Origin: Deltaproteobacteria bacterium
GTDB taxonomy: Bacteria; Bdellovibrionota_C; UBA2361; SZUA-149; JADYYL01
Direction: 5' to 3'
Assembly: GCA_020853655.1 (NCBI GenBank)
Contig: JADYYL010000465.1
Span: forward strand, 1 to 16,803
Length of the DNA: 16,803 nucleotides
Positions within the stretch are counted from its first letter, which is position 1, and every line of letters begins with the position of its first letter. Shown here in pieces: positions 6,853-15,058 of the stretch. Under the pieces are notes generated by a model that did not search any database, was not told the DNA's origin, and saw only the letters and a list, made by a program, of their open reading frames with translations. Made by a program: the position numbers and the translations under genes.

Positions 6853-7016
6853 AGCCGGTTACCGATTTCGGATACCAAGTTCTTTGGATCCGCTCTTGCC
6901 TTCGGTGTTGCTCGCATCGTCGTGCGTGCAGACGCCCGGAGTCCGCGTGTGTCGCGGGTTCCAGCACGGGAGGGGTTCGGGATGAGGGTGGTGTGCATTT
7001 GAGTTGATTGCCGATT

Positions 7017-7571
7017 ATGTCGTTTGTGGAAATTGAAAACCGGTTGTGGAAGGAGATCGCGTCGATCGCATCCGACGAAGGTCTCATGCTGTACGACCTC
7101 GAACGTGTTGGCGGATCGATACTTCGCGTCACGGCCGATCGCCCTCGCGGTGTAGAGCGGATTGCGGCGAATGGTGACGTTACCGAAGGCGAAGAGCCCT
7201 CGACATTGCGACCCGGAATTACGAGCGGAGAATGCACCCGGCTCTGCCGCCGACTGATGGTGTATTTTCTCGCCGAAGGGCCGAATTTCGGCTTGATCAC
7301 GGAACCTGAAATTGAAGTCTCCTCACCGGGCATCAATCGGACTTTGCGACTGAAGGATCATTTTGTTGGTGCGATCGGTGAACGAGTGAAGGTCATTTCC
7401 CGTGAAGTGCGCGATGCGACGGGAAAAGAAGTTCCATCCCGTTTTTATGTCGGAGAACTGCGTGAAGTGAGTGACGACCAGATTGCTCTGCACGACGAAC
7501 AAAGTCGTTCAGACGTTCAGGTGCCTCTCGGCAGCATTAAGCGTGCAAATGTAGAGTACCAGTTTGATTAG
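7017..7571 (+). CDS. rimP: Ribosome maturation factor RimP
   Basis: A 184-residue RimP, which binds the 30S subunit and assists its maturation. The N-terminal alpha/beta domain (about 1-125) shows LMLYDLERVGGSILRV, GECTRLCRRLM and the family hallmark EVSSPGINRTLRLKDHF. The C-terminal SH3-like barrel (about 126-184) starts at IGERVKV. It is longer than the usual 150-155 residues: about 20 extra residues lie between VTADRPRG and ITSGECTRL, a polar, acidic insertion in a loop. An in-frame stop at 7005-7007 limits the start to ATG 7017 or TTG 7008 (three residues longer). Neither has a good Shine-Dalgarno; I prefer ATG. It is the first gene of the nusA-infB operon, with 14 bp to nusA. Confidence 0.92.
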   Translation: MSFVEIENRLWKEIASIASDEGLMLYDLERVGGSILRVTADRPRGVERIAANGDVTEGEEPSTLRPGITSGECTRLCRRLMVYFLAEGPNFGLITEPEIEVSSPGINRTLRLKDHFVGAIGERVKVISREVRDATGKEVPSRFYVGELREVSDDQIALHDEQSRSDVQVPLGSIKRANVEYQFD

Positions 7572-7585
7572 GTATATCTGAGACC

Positions 7586-9070
7586 ATGAGTATCAAGTTT
7601 GATTTAGAACAAGTCCTGAACCAAGTCGGTCGAGAAAAGAGCATCGACAAGAAAGTGCTCGTCTCCGCCTTGGAATCCGCAGTTTTGAGCGCGGCGAAGA
7701 AGCACTTCGGCCACAATCGAAACCTCGAAGCGATTTACAACCCTGATATGGGTGAGATCGAGGTCATCGAATTCCGAACGGTGGTCGATGTCGTCACGGA
7801 TCACGATACGCAGACCACGTTGGAAGACGCTCGGAAAGAGTTTCAAGTCGATTGTAAGATCGGCGAGGAACTCGGACGGAAGCTGAATTCCACGGAGCTT
7901 GGCCGGATCGCTGCTCAGACCGCAAAGCAGGTGATCATTCAGAAGCTGCGCGACGCTGAGCGCGACATCATTTACAAAGAGTTCCGCGACCGGAAGGGAG
8001 AGCTCGTCAACGGTATCGTTCAACGCTTCGAGCGCGGAAGCATCGTTGTGAACCTCGGCAGAACCGATGCGGTCCTGCCAGAACGCGAGCAAATCTCGAA
8101 AGAGCGATATCGTCAGGGTGACCGCGTTCGCGCGATGATTCTCGATATCGATCAGAATGCGCGCGGCCCCCAAGTTGTTCTTACTCGCAGCCACCCCGAA
8201 TTCATGCGTAAGTTGTTCGAACTCGAAGTCCCCGAGATCGCGGAAGGGATCGTCGAGATTCGAAGCGTTGCGCGAGAGCCGGGCGAGCGCGCAAAGATTG
8301 CCGTCTATTCGAACGACCCGAGTGTCGACCCCGAAGGCGCGTGTATCGGTATCAAGGGATCGCGTGTCCAGGCGGTTGTCTCCGAGCTCCGAGGCGAGCG
8401 TGTCGACATTGTCACCTGGAAGCAAGATGCACCGAGCTTCGTGGCGCTCGCTCTTCAACCTGCCAAGGTTGTCCGAGTGGTCGTTGATGAAGAAGAACAT
8501 GCGATGGAACTCGTTGTTCCCGATGATCAGCTTTCTCTCGCTATCGGTCGCCGCGGACTCAACGTGAAGTTGGCTTCGAAGTTGACCGGCTGGCGCATCG
8601 ACGTCCGAAGCGAATCCGTCGCGGAAGAGGAATCAAAGAAGGCGCGCAAGGCGCTCGAATCGATCACTGGTATTGGCTTCGGCGAATCCGAGCTGCTGTA
8701 TCAGGAAGGGTATCGATCCGTGAAAGATGTTGCGGAAGCTGCCCTTGAAGATCTCCTTGAGGTCGAGGGCCTTGAGCCGGAGCGAGCAAGCATCATTCAC
8801 AAGGGTTCTCAGGAACTCTACGAGGCAATGCGATTGCAGTCGGAATCGGAAGATGAAGCGTTGCGCGATCTCACCGACATCGATCAGCTCGTCATTCCTG
8901 CAGAAGTGAAGGAAGTGCTCCTGCGAAATGGGTACAAGTCTCTCCAGATGCTCGCGGCGGTTTCGCCTGATGAGTTGAAGGGTGTGACCGGTCTCGTCTC
9001 GGATCAGGCGCAGATGGTATGCAGCGCGGTTGAAGCGTTCCTCCGGGTCCAACGCCCGGCGACGATCTAA
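7586..9070 (+). CDS. nusA: Transcription termination/antitermination protein NusA
   Basis: A 494-residue NusA, which binds RNA polymerase and nascent RNA and controls pausing, termination and antitermination. Domains in order: N-terminal polymerase-binding domain (about 1-130, with KHFGHNRNLEA and the conserved TAKQVIIQKLRDAERD helix); S1 domain (about 135-200, ELVNGIVQRFERGSIVVNL); KH1 (about 230-280, ACIGIKGSRVQAVVSELRGE); KH2 (about 300-345, LAIGRRGLNVKLASKLTGW); and two C-terminal helix-hairpin-helix repeats (about 360-410 and 430-490). The C-terminal repeat pair and total length match E. coli NusA (495 residues), whereas many other phyla lack these repeats. It begins 14 bp after rimP and ends 17 bp before ylxR, so cotranscription is likely. 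Confidence 0.97.
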   Translation: MSIKFDLEQVLNQVGREKSIDKKVLVSALESAVLSAAKKHFGHNRNLEAIYNPDMGEIEVIEFRTVVDVVTDHDTQTTLEDARKEFQVDCKIGEELGRKLNSTELGRIAAQTAKQVIIQKLRDAERDIIYKEFRDRKGELVNGIVQRFERGSIVVNLGRTDAVLPEREQISKERYRQGDRVRAMILDIDQNARGPQVVLTRSHPEFMRKLFELEVPEIAEGIVEIRSVAREPGERAKIAVYSNDPSVDPEGACIGIKGSRVQAVVSELRGERVDIVTWKQDAPSFVALALQPAKVVRVVVDEEEHAMELVVPDDQLSLAIGRRGLNVKLASKLTGWRIDVRSESVAEEESKKARKALESITGIGFGESELLYQEGYRSVKDVAEAALEDLLEVEGLEPERASIIHKGSQELYEAMRLQSESEDEALRDLTDIDQLVIPAEVKEVLLRNGYKSLQMLAAVSPDELKGVTGLVSDQAQMVCSAVEAFLRVQRPATI

Positions 9071-9087
9071 CCGAGGTTTCTTAGAAG

Positions 9088-9579
9088 ATGGTGGCTCGAA
9101 CGTGCATCGCCTGCCGCGAAGTTGCGGAGAAGGGAGAGTTGGTTCGGTTCATCATCGTTCCCGTAGACGGCTCGGCGGGGATGTGGGAAGTGCAGCTCGA
9201 TTCGTTGGGGAAGGGGCAGGCGAGAGGCTTTTACTGCCATCCGACGGTGTCCTGTCTGTTGTCGAAGAAGTTCGATGCTCAGGCAGAGCGCGCGGCTCGG
9301 AACTCTCGACCATTTCGCGCAAAGCGAGCGCGGTCGGAAGGAAACCGAGGCGGGCGAGGCTCGAAGGCGGTGTCGAAGGTGTCGAGTGAGGGAAAAACTC
9401 ACCGGCTGCGGATTCGGCCTGATCAGTCGGAGAAACCGACTGCGGTGGAGTTGGTGAGGGCTGCGATTCCGGGTTCTTGCGGAGCGATTCGCGAGAAGCT
9501 TGAGGAGCTGAGGGCGACGCTCGAGGGCGGGCTGCAGAAGGCAGCGAGCCACCGGAAGGATCGAACGATACGTCTTTGA
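9088..9579 (+). CDS. YlxR/RnpM family RNA-binding protein (DUF448) with C-terminal extension
   Basis: A 163-residue member of the YlxR (DUF448) family. The YlxR fold occupies about residues 1-85, with the diagnostic RTCIACR motif at 4-10, then LVRFI, GRGFYCH-like GQARGFYCHP, and a C-terminal helix. In Bacillus subtilis the homologue has been reported to bind the RNase P RNA and was renamed RnpM; here that function is only inferred. The usual family length is about 90-100 residues. This protein carries about 75 more: a very basic Arg/Ser/Gly linker (about 90-120), then a short helical segment with REKLEELRATLEGGLQ. Position between nusA and infB is the classical one. The frame overlaps no competing plus-strand gene and starts 17 bp after nusA. 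Confidence 0.88.
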   Translation: MVARTCIACREVAEKGELVRFIIVPVDGSAGMWEVQLDSLGKGQARGFYCHPTVSCLLSKKFDAQAERAARNSRPFRAKRARSEGNRGGRGSKAVSKVSSEGKTHRLRIRPDQSEKPTAVELVRAAIPGSCGAIREKLEELRATLEGGLQKAASHRKDRTIRL

Positions 9580-9735
9580 ACGTGATCGTGCGAGCCGTCG
9601 CAATGTAACCGGGGAGGAATCCTCGAAACGACCAGAGAGTGGTCGAGATTTTCGTAACGTCAGATTTTGAAACAGTGATTCGGCCCTTTGGGGCACAGGA
9701 GGCCGGAGAGTCCGGCGGAAAGAATGCAGGCAAAC
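9580..9735 (+). promoter_or_regulatory. Intercistronic leader of infB with several hairpins
   Basis: A 156-nt gap, long for this operon. Hairpins visible: GAGG/CCTC (9614-9624); CGACCA/TGGTCG (9629-9645, loop GAGAG), followed soon by ATTTT; GCCC/GGGC (9683-9694); and GCCGGA/TCCGGC (9702-9716, loop GAG). CGGCC at 9681-9685 can instead pair with GGCCG at 9701-9705, so the last two hairpins compete with a third. The final stem ends 19 bases before the infB ATG and could affect ribosome access. No clear internal promoter was found. Any regulatory role is inference. Confidence 0.4.
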
Positions 9736-12645
9736 ATGTCGAAGATTCGTGTGTATGAGTTGGCGAAAGAGCTCGGCCTCGAGAACCGTGTGGTTCTCGG
9801 TCTGTGCGATACGCTTGGAATAGAGGGAAAGAAATCCCACTCAAGCACGCTGTCGGACTCCGAAGCCGAGAAGATCCGGCGCTCGGTGATTCGCGACGCA
9901 GTGAGCACCGAAGGTGGGCTGGTTCGTCAGATCGAGCGCGATGGCGCCATCATGACCGAGCGTCGCCAAGGGAACGTGATCATCCGCAAGAAGCGTGAGC
10001 CGGGTGCTGAAGGCGAAGGACAGGGAGAGCCGACCAAGCAGATCGATTTGAACGATCTTCCTCCACCGTCGATGACGTTCGGCTCGCTGACCCCAGATCT
10101 GGGGAAAGAGCGTGACGATCGCCAGGCCGCACTTGCGCGTGCGAACGCCCTGTTTCATGAGAAACCGAAGCACCCCGTTGCAGTAGCGGAAGTCGCAGAA
10201 GTCGAAGTTGAAGTTGAAGTAGAAGTCGCGCCGGAAGAACCGGTTGCGGCTCCGATTGTCGAGGCTCCGCCGCCGCCAGTCGACGAATCATCAGTTGTCC
10301 GTGTCCAAACGACTTCGGATGGGCGCGAGAGCGTCATCCGGCGTGACCCCGGTCAGCGTGTATTCATCCGTGAAGCACGTGCCAAGACCGAGGAGGCAGT
10401 GGCAGAGGTGGGGGAAGATAAGTCCTCCGAGGCGAGCGCAGCCGCAGCAGCGAGCGCCGCAGCGGAGGGCGTCGAAAATCTCCGAGTTCTTCGTCAGCGC
10501 CATGATATCCGTGCGCCAAAGGTGCTCGGTCGACTCGAGCTTCCCGTTAAGGCTGAACCAGTGCGTCGGGAAGCCCCGAAGCGCGGTGGTGATGTCTCCC
10601 CAGCCTATGTTGAACCCGAAGCACTTGGTGGGAAGACAGCCCGTCCGGTGAAGCGCAAGGTCGGCGGCGCCGCAGCTGCTCCGACGGAAGACGAGTCGCT
10701 TTTCAAGAAGCACCGAAAAAAGAAACAGATCATCCGGACCGACGACCTCGTCGATTATGACAACGAGCGTGATGCTTGGAGAGGTCGTAAGGATCGCAAA
10801 GGCGGCCGTCGTCGCGACGGAAGTGACGGCGATACGAGCAGCTCGGCCGCACCAACCGGTCGAGAGATTAAGAAGCTCGTGAAGGTCGACGGAGAGATCT
10901 CCGTTGGCGAACTCGCGAAGGGGCTCGGGGTCAAGTCGGTCGAAGTCATCGGCCACCTCATGAACCTCGGCATCATGGCCAATGTGAACCAGCTGGTCGA
11001 TTTCGATACGGCAGGGTTGATCGCGGCAGAATTTGGATCGGCAGTGGTGAACACCGGCCGTGACGAAGAGGGAATCATCTCCGAGCTCAAGGCCGAAGAT
11101 GATCCGTCAAAGCTCGTGTTGCGACCGCCCGTCGTGACCGTGATGGGTCACGTCGACCACGGAAAGACTTCGTTGCTCGATGCGATTCGGAAGACCAGTG
11201 TCGCGAAGGGCGAGGCTGGCGGAATCACACAACACATCGGCGCTTATAACGTTCCGCTCGCGACGGGGGGATCGGTTACCTTCCTCGATACGCCGGGTCA
11301 CGAAGCATTCACGGCGATGCGAAGCCGCGGTGCGAAGATCACCGACATCGTTGTGTTGGTGGTTGCTGCCGACGACGGCATCATGCCGCAGACGATCGAA
11401 GCGATTAACCACGCGAAGGCGGCGGAAGTCCCGATCATCGTCGCGGTAAACAAGATCGACAAGGAAGGCGCGAATCTCGAGCGCATTCGCACCCAGCTCA
11501 CCGAACACGGACTCGTGTCCGAGGACTGGGGTGGAGATACGATTATCGTTCCCGTGTCTGCGCATACTCGTCAGGGACTCGACCTTCTGCTCGAGAACCT
11601 CTACGCGCAGGCGGAAATCCTCGAACTGCGTGGAAACCCAGACCGGGCAGCGTATGGAACGGTCGTGGAGTCTCGGCTCGATAAGGGCCGGGGACCGCTG
11701 TTCACGGTGTTGATCCGAAACGGAACTTTGAAGAAGGGCGACATCTTTCTCTGCGGAGCTACGAGCGGAAAAGTCCGAGCGTTGGTTTCCGGCGAAGGGA
11801 AACAATTGTCGGAAGCTGGGCCGGGAATGCCGGTCGAGGTCGTCGGGGCAGGGGTGACTCCTCAGGCCGGTGACGATTTCGTTGTGTTCCCGTCCGAGTC
11901 TGAAGCCCGTGAGATTGCGGAAGAGCGTGCAAGTAAACTGCGCACTCGCGAGTCCATGCCGGCTCTCTTCTCTGGTCCGCTTACGCTCGAATCGTTGAAT
12001 GCCCGAGTCTCGCAAAGCGGGATGAAGGAATACGCGGTGATCGTGAAGGGCGACGTGCACGGATCGGTTGAAGCGATTGCCGAGACGCTTGGCCCTCTGG
12101 CGAACGACGAGGCTCGAGTGAAACTCGTCCACCGCGGCGTTGGCGCTATCACCGAGAATGACGTGCAGCTCGCCTCTGCGTCGAGCGCCTTGTTGATCGG
12201 CTTCAACGTTCGAGCAGAACCGCGAGCAGCTCAGCTCGCAGAACAGCTTGGCGTGCACATCCTCTACTCGCGGATCATTTACGAACTCATCGACACGGTG
12301 AAGCTCGCGCTCCAAGGCTTGCTCGCACCGCAGATGAAGGAAAGCGCGCTTGGTCGCGTGGAAGTTCGTGAAACGTTCAAGGTTCCGCGCCACGGGCTGA
12401 TCGCAGGTGCTTACGTGCTCGATGGTACGATCCAACGTGGAGCTTTGGTTCGTTTGCTTCGTGACAACCGCGTCATCCACGAAGGGAAGATGGGAAGTCT
12501 TCGCCGCTTCAAGGAGGACGTGAAGGAAGTCCAGGCAGGCTACGAGTGCGGTATCGGAATCGACGGATATCAAGACATTCGAGCAGGCGATATCATCGAA
12601 GTCTATAAGATCGAAGAAGTCGCTCGCACAGGACTGCCGGCATGA
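9736..12645 (+). CDS. infB: Translation initiation factor IF-2
   Basis: A 969-residue IF-2, the GTPase that brings initiator fMet-tRNA to the 30S subunit and promotes subunit joining. It starts MSKIRVYELAKELGL, the standard IF2_N opening, with AGG five bases before this ATG; in-frame starts further upstream (TTG 9688, ATG 9724) add residues without family support. A long low-complexity linker follows, with a Val-Glu repeat (about 155-165), an alanine-rich patch and basic stretches. A second IF2_N domain lies at about 375-435. The GTPase domain has G1 GHVDHGKT (471-478), G2 GGITQHIGAY, G3 DTPGH from D518, G4 NKID (572-575) and G5 SAHTRQG. Domains II-IV complete the protein, ending near residue 965. 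It overlaps rbfA by four bases (ATGA). Confidence 0.97.
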   Translation: MSKIRVYELAKELGLENRVVLGLCDTLGIEGKKSHSSTLSDSEAEKIRRSVIRDAVSTEGGLVRQIERDGAIMTERRQGNVIIRKKREPGAEGEGQGEPTKQIDLNDLPPPSMTFGSLTPDLGKERDDRQAALARANALFHEKPKHPVAVAEVAEVEVEVEVEVAPEEPVAAPIVEAPPPPVDESSVVRVQTTSDGRESVIRRDPGQRVFIREARAKTEEAVAEVGEDKSSEASAAAAASAAAEGVENLRVLRQRHDIRAPKVLGRLELPVKAEPVRREAPKRGGDVSPAYVEPEALGGKTARPVKRKVGGAAAAPTEDESLFKKHRKKKQIIRTDDLVDYDNERDAWRGRKDRKGGRRRDGSDGDTSSSAAPTGREIKKLVKVDGEISVGELAKGLGVKSVEVIGHLMNLGIMANVNQLVDFDTAGLIAAEFGSAVVNTGRDEEGIISELKAEDDPSKLVLRPPVVTVMGHVDHGKTSLLDAIRKTSVAKGEAGGITQHIGAYNVPLATGGSVTFLDTPGHEAFTAMRSRGAKITDIVVLVVAADDGIMPQTIEAINHAKAAEVPIIVAVNKIDKEGANLERIRTQLTEHGLVSEDWGGDTIIVPVSAHTRQGLDLLLENLYAQAEILELRGNPDRAAYGTVVESRLDKGRGPLFTVLIRNGTLKKGDIFLCGATSGKVRALVSGEGKQLSEAGPGMPVEVVGAGVTPQAGDDFVVFPSESEAREIAEERASKLRTRESMPALFSGPLTLESLNARVSQSGMKEYAVIVKGDVHGSVEAIAETLGPLANDEARVKLVHRGVGAITENDVQLASASSALLIGFNVRAEPRAAQLAEQLGVHILYSRIIYELIDTVKLALQGLLAPQMKESALGRVEVRETFKVPRHGLIAGAYVLDGTIQRGALVRLLRDNRVIHEGKMGSLRRFKEDVKEVQAGYECGIGIDGYQDIRAGDIIEVYKIEEVARTGLPA

Positions 12646-13040
12646 AAGGATTCCGTCGACAACGCGCGGCCGAGCTTCTCCGAGGTTTCCTCGGAGTTGA
12701 GCTCGCGCGTTCGACAGACGACCGGCTCGCGCGCATCACGTTGACAGAAGTCGACGTGAGCCCCGATCTCCGCACGGCGAAGATCTATTGGACGACGTTC
12801 GAAACCGGACCCAAGGCGGAGCTCACGGGCCCCCCTCCAATCCTCACCGAAGATGACAAGTCGGTGAAAGAGGCGAGGGAAGCGCTCCATGCCGCGCGAA
12901 CGGAGCTCAAGCGGCGAATCGCTCAAGAGCTAGACTTTCGCTATGTCCCGACTCTGCATTTCACATTCGACGGCTCTGCTTCTCAAGGTGCGAGAATCGA
13001 CTTCCTCCTGCAGAAGTCCGGGGCGCTGAGTTCGTCGTAG
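12642..13040 (+). CDS. rbfA: 30S ribosome-binding factor RbfA
   Basis: A 132-residue RbfA, a single KH-fold protein that binds free 30S subunits late in assembly and is needed in the cold. Typical features: an N-terminal RRQRAAELLRGFL segment, ITLTEVDVSPDLRTAKIYW near residues 32-50, the helix EALHAARTELKRRIAQEL, then FRYVPTLHFTFD and a C-terminal leucine-rich tail. The usual KH GxxG is replaced by the interrupted RbfA form, as in the family. A loop of about 12 residues (GPKAELTGPPPILTE region) is longer than in E. coli RbfA. The start codon overlaps the infB stop codon (ATGA, 12642-12645), so translation is probably coupled; no separate Shine-Dalgarno is visible. Confidence 0.93.
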   Translation: MKGFRRQRAAELLRGFLGVELARSTDDRLARITLTEVDVSPDLRTAKIYWTTFETGPKAELTGPPPILTEDDKSVKEAREALHAARTELKRRIAQELDFRYVPTLHFTFDGSASQGARIDFLLQKSGALSSS

Positions 13041-13109
13041 CCGTTCGCTTCGAATGCGCGACCGGCTCGCCCCACCGAAAACCACTTCATTTCACTGGGA
13101 ACACGAAAC

Positions 13110-14087
13110 ATGAGTGATCGTCTTGAGCCAATTCTCGCTGAGCTGAAGCGCGCGGAAAGCGTGTTGATCTCCTCGCATATCGCGCCCGACCCGGACGCTG
13201 TTGGTTCAAGCTGTGGCCTCGCTCTCGGATTGCGTGCGCTGGGGATTCCCGCGGAGGTTTATCTGCACGATGGCGTTCCGCGACGGATGTTGGGTTTGAC
13301 CGAGGCCATTGACGTGTACTCTTCCGAGCTCCCGGAGGAAAAATTTTCGGTCGTGGTCGCGATTGACTGCGCAACAAAGCGTCGCCTTGGGCCGCATCAC
13401 GATGCTCTCTTTGCCCTCGCGCCGGTGACGATCAATATCGATCACCATGTTTCGAACGAGCGCTACGGCAAGATGAATTATATCGACTCGAAGACGGCGT
13501 CTGCGTCGGAGCTGACGCTCCGTATTCTTCGCGCGCTTGAATGCCCGATGACCCCGGAGATTGCGACGCTGCTGTATGCAGGCGTGCTCGACGATACGGG
13601 CTCGTTTCGCTTTGGAAATGTGACTGCAGAAACGCTGCGGAATGCCGCGGATCTCGTCAGCGCCGGAGCGGTCGTCGAAACGATCTCCAATCAACTCTAT
13701 TACGAAGTGCCCATTCGCATGTTCCGCCTCCGCGCGCTCACGCTCGCGGAGATGCGCCCTGCGCTGCAAGGCCGACTTTCGCTTGCGGTCATCACGCAAG
13801 GGATGCTCGATACGGCAGGCGCGACGGCGGAAGACACGGATGGCATTGTCGATGAGCTGCGGATGCTCGAGGGCAGCATCTGCGCCGTGCTCATCCGGCA
13901 GCTCGAGAAGGGATGGAAGGTGAGCCTTCGAGCAAAAGATGCGTCGGTCGATATGAATCGTGTCGCCGGAATGTTTGGCGGAGGGGGACACCGCGCCGCG
14001 GCAGGCTGCACGCTGCAAGGAGCAATCGAGGACGTCGAGCGCCAAATTGTTGAAGCGGTCGGCACGGAGTTCTCCGGGTTGTCGTAA
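13110..14087 (+). CDS. DHH/DHHA1 phosphoesterase, NrnA-like (nanoRNase / pAp phosphatase)
   Basis: A 325-residue member of the DHH superfamily. Metal-binding motifs of the DHH domain are intact: H23-x-x-x-D27-x-D29 within SHIAPDPDAVGS, the Asp of VVAIDCA (about 90), D111-H112-H113, and DDTGSFRF near 160. The C-terminal DHHA1 domain ends with the substrate-binding GGGGHR (290-295) and AAAG. Homologues of the NrnA type degrade RNA oligomers of two to five nucleotides and dephosphorylate 3'-phosphoadenosine 5'-phosphate; their genes are commonly found between rbfA and truB. The activity here is inferred from motifs and context. The gene starts 69 bp after rbfA, with GGGA about nine bases before the ATG, and ends 2 bp before truB. 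Confidence 0.93.
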   Translation: MSDRLEPILAELKRAESVLISSHIAPDPDAVGSSCGLALGLRALGIPAEVYLHDGVPRRMLGLTEAIDVYSSELPEEKFSVVVAIDCATKRRLGPHHDALFALAPVTINIDHHVSNERYGKMNYIDSKTASASELTLRILRALECPMTPEIATLLYAGVLDDTGSFRFGNVTAETLRNAADLVSAGAVVETISNQLYYEVPIRMFRLRALTLAEMRPALQGRLSLAVITQGMLDTAGATAEDTDGIVDELRMLEGSICAVLIRQLEKGWKVSLRAKDASVDMNRVAGMFGGGGHRAAAGCTLQGAIEDVERQIVEAVGTEFSGLS

Positions 14088-14089
14088 TC

Positions 14090-15028
14090 ATGGCTGCAGT
14101 AGAAACCGAACTCAACGGCGCGCTCCTCGTCGACAAGCCGGAAGGCATCACCTCTGCGGAAGTTCTCCGTCGCCTAGAACGCAAGCACTCGATCGCAAAG
14201 ATCGGTCACGGGGGAACTCTCGATCCGATGGCGACGGGACTGCTGTTGGTGTTCCTCGGGAAGGCCACCAAGCTGCAGACGCTCTTCCTCGACGGAGATA
14301 AGGCGTATTCCGGCGTCATCCGCCTGGGTCTCTCGACCGATACAGACGATATAACCGGTGCCGTTACCTCGCGGGATGAAGCACTCGCGGCGCTTGATGG
14401 GCGAGATCTCAGCGCGCTGGCCCGTGAACTTGAGAAGCAATTTCGTGGCGAGATCATGCAAGCGCCACCCGCGGTCTCCGCGATCAAACTCAACGGAAAG
14501 CGCAGCTACGAACTCGCGCGTAAGGGCGTGGACGTTCAGCACGAACCTCGGTGCGTCACGATCCGCGAAATTGCGCTCGAGTTTCAGAATCGCTCGCAGC
14601 TCTCGTATGCAGTGCGCTGCTCAAAGGGCACATTTGTTCGAAGTCTCGCGCGTGATATCGGCGGTGCTCTCGGAGTTCCTGCGTGTCTCGAATCGATTCG
14701 CCGCACACTGAGCGGAGCGTTCTCGATCGAAAATGCGCACCCGTTGGACGAGTTGCTCGCGGCTTCAAGCATCGAACCATTTGTTCTCCCGATGGAGGCA
14801 ATCGTCGAAGGGCTTTCCAAGATAGTGCTCTCGAATGATGAGCTGACCAGTCTTGCGCGGGGAAATCAGGACGCGCTCCGGAATCGGCAGCCTGATAGCC
14901 AGGGGCCCGCTCGGCCGGAGCTTGCGGCTGTTTTTGACGGGGAGGCTCGGTTTTATGGTCTCGTCGAGCGTTCGGACGCCGCTCTGCACGATTGGAAAGT
15001 GCGGTGTTTGGTCCGAGTTGAGGGGTGA
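14090..15028 (+). CDS. truB: tRNA pseudouridine(55) synthase TruB
   Basis: A 312-residue TruB, which converts U55 in the T-loop of tRNAs to pseudouridine. The N-terminal signature LLVDKPEGITSAEVLRRL is followed by the catalytic motif GHGGTLDPMATG, with the catalytic aspartate at D45. Other family motifs are KAYSGVIRLGLSTDTDDITG, QAPPAVSAIKLNGKRSYELAR and the CSKGTFVRSLARDIG segment (about 180-200). The last 70 residues form a poorly conserved PUA-like C-terminal region. Length agrees with E. coli TruB (314). It begins two bases after the DHH gene stop codon, so translational coupling is likely. It is followed by a 163-bp leader before rpsO, which carries its own promoter-like sequence. Confidence 0.96.
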   Translation: MAAVETELNGALLVDKPEGITSAEVLRRLERKHSIAKIGHGGTLDPMATGLLLVFLGKATKLQTLFLDGDKAYSGVIRLGLSTDTDDITGAVTSRDEALAALDGRDLSALARELEKQFRGEIMQAPPAVSAIKLNGKRSYELARKGVDVQHEPRCVTIREIALEFQNRSQLSYAVRCSKGTFVRSLARDIGGALGVPACLESIRRTLSGAFSIENAHPLDELLAASSIEPFVLPMEAIVEGLSKIVLSNDELTSLARGNQDALRNRQPDSQGPARPELAAVFDGEARFYGLVERSDAALHDWKVRCLVRVEG

Positions 15029-15058
15029 TTTGCGAGGGCTATGAATTTCCAAGGTATT

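Larger units (their letters stand above)
6467..7016. other. 550-bp intergenic region rich in inverted repeats, upstream of rimP
   Basis: No convincing gene. The left part must contain the promoter of the minus-strand phosphoesterase and the right part the promoter of the rimP-nusA-infB operon; I see no clear sigma-70 pair for either. Inverted repeats are dense between 6630 and 6960: CCCTT/AAGGG (6634-6645); GGGATTCT/AGAATCCC (6668-6709); TAAGG/CCTTA (6722-6738); GGAGC/GCTCC (6741-6754); CTCGTT/AACGAG (6765-6790); two tandem GCACG/CGTGC hairpins (6805-6852); GGT-CCGA/TCGG-ACC (6857-6876); and CCGCG/CGCGG (6943-6957). In proteobacteria this operon is often headed by an initiator-type tRNA, but no tRNA T-loop or CCA end is visible here. 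tmRNA, RNase P RNA and SRP RNA signatures are also absent. Confidence 0.55.

Noticed and set aside
6600..6860. Possible tmRNA, RNase P RNA or SRP RNA
   Set aside because: Characteristic signatures (tRNA-like T-arm, GGAAAGTCC-type core, GGAAGGAAGCA-type loop) are absent on both strands.
6850..7010. Search for a metY-like initiator tRNA before rimP
   Set aside because: No GGTTCRA T-loop, no CCA end and no cloverleaf arms on either strand.
11107..12573. Open frame of 488 codons antisense to infB
   Set aside because: A mirror of the strong codon bias of infB, rich in Arg/His/Asp with no domain. Similar long antisense frames lie over nusA (7604-8500), the ATPase/permease genes (2265-3329) and the DHH gene (13206-14045).
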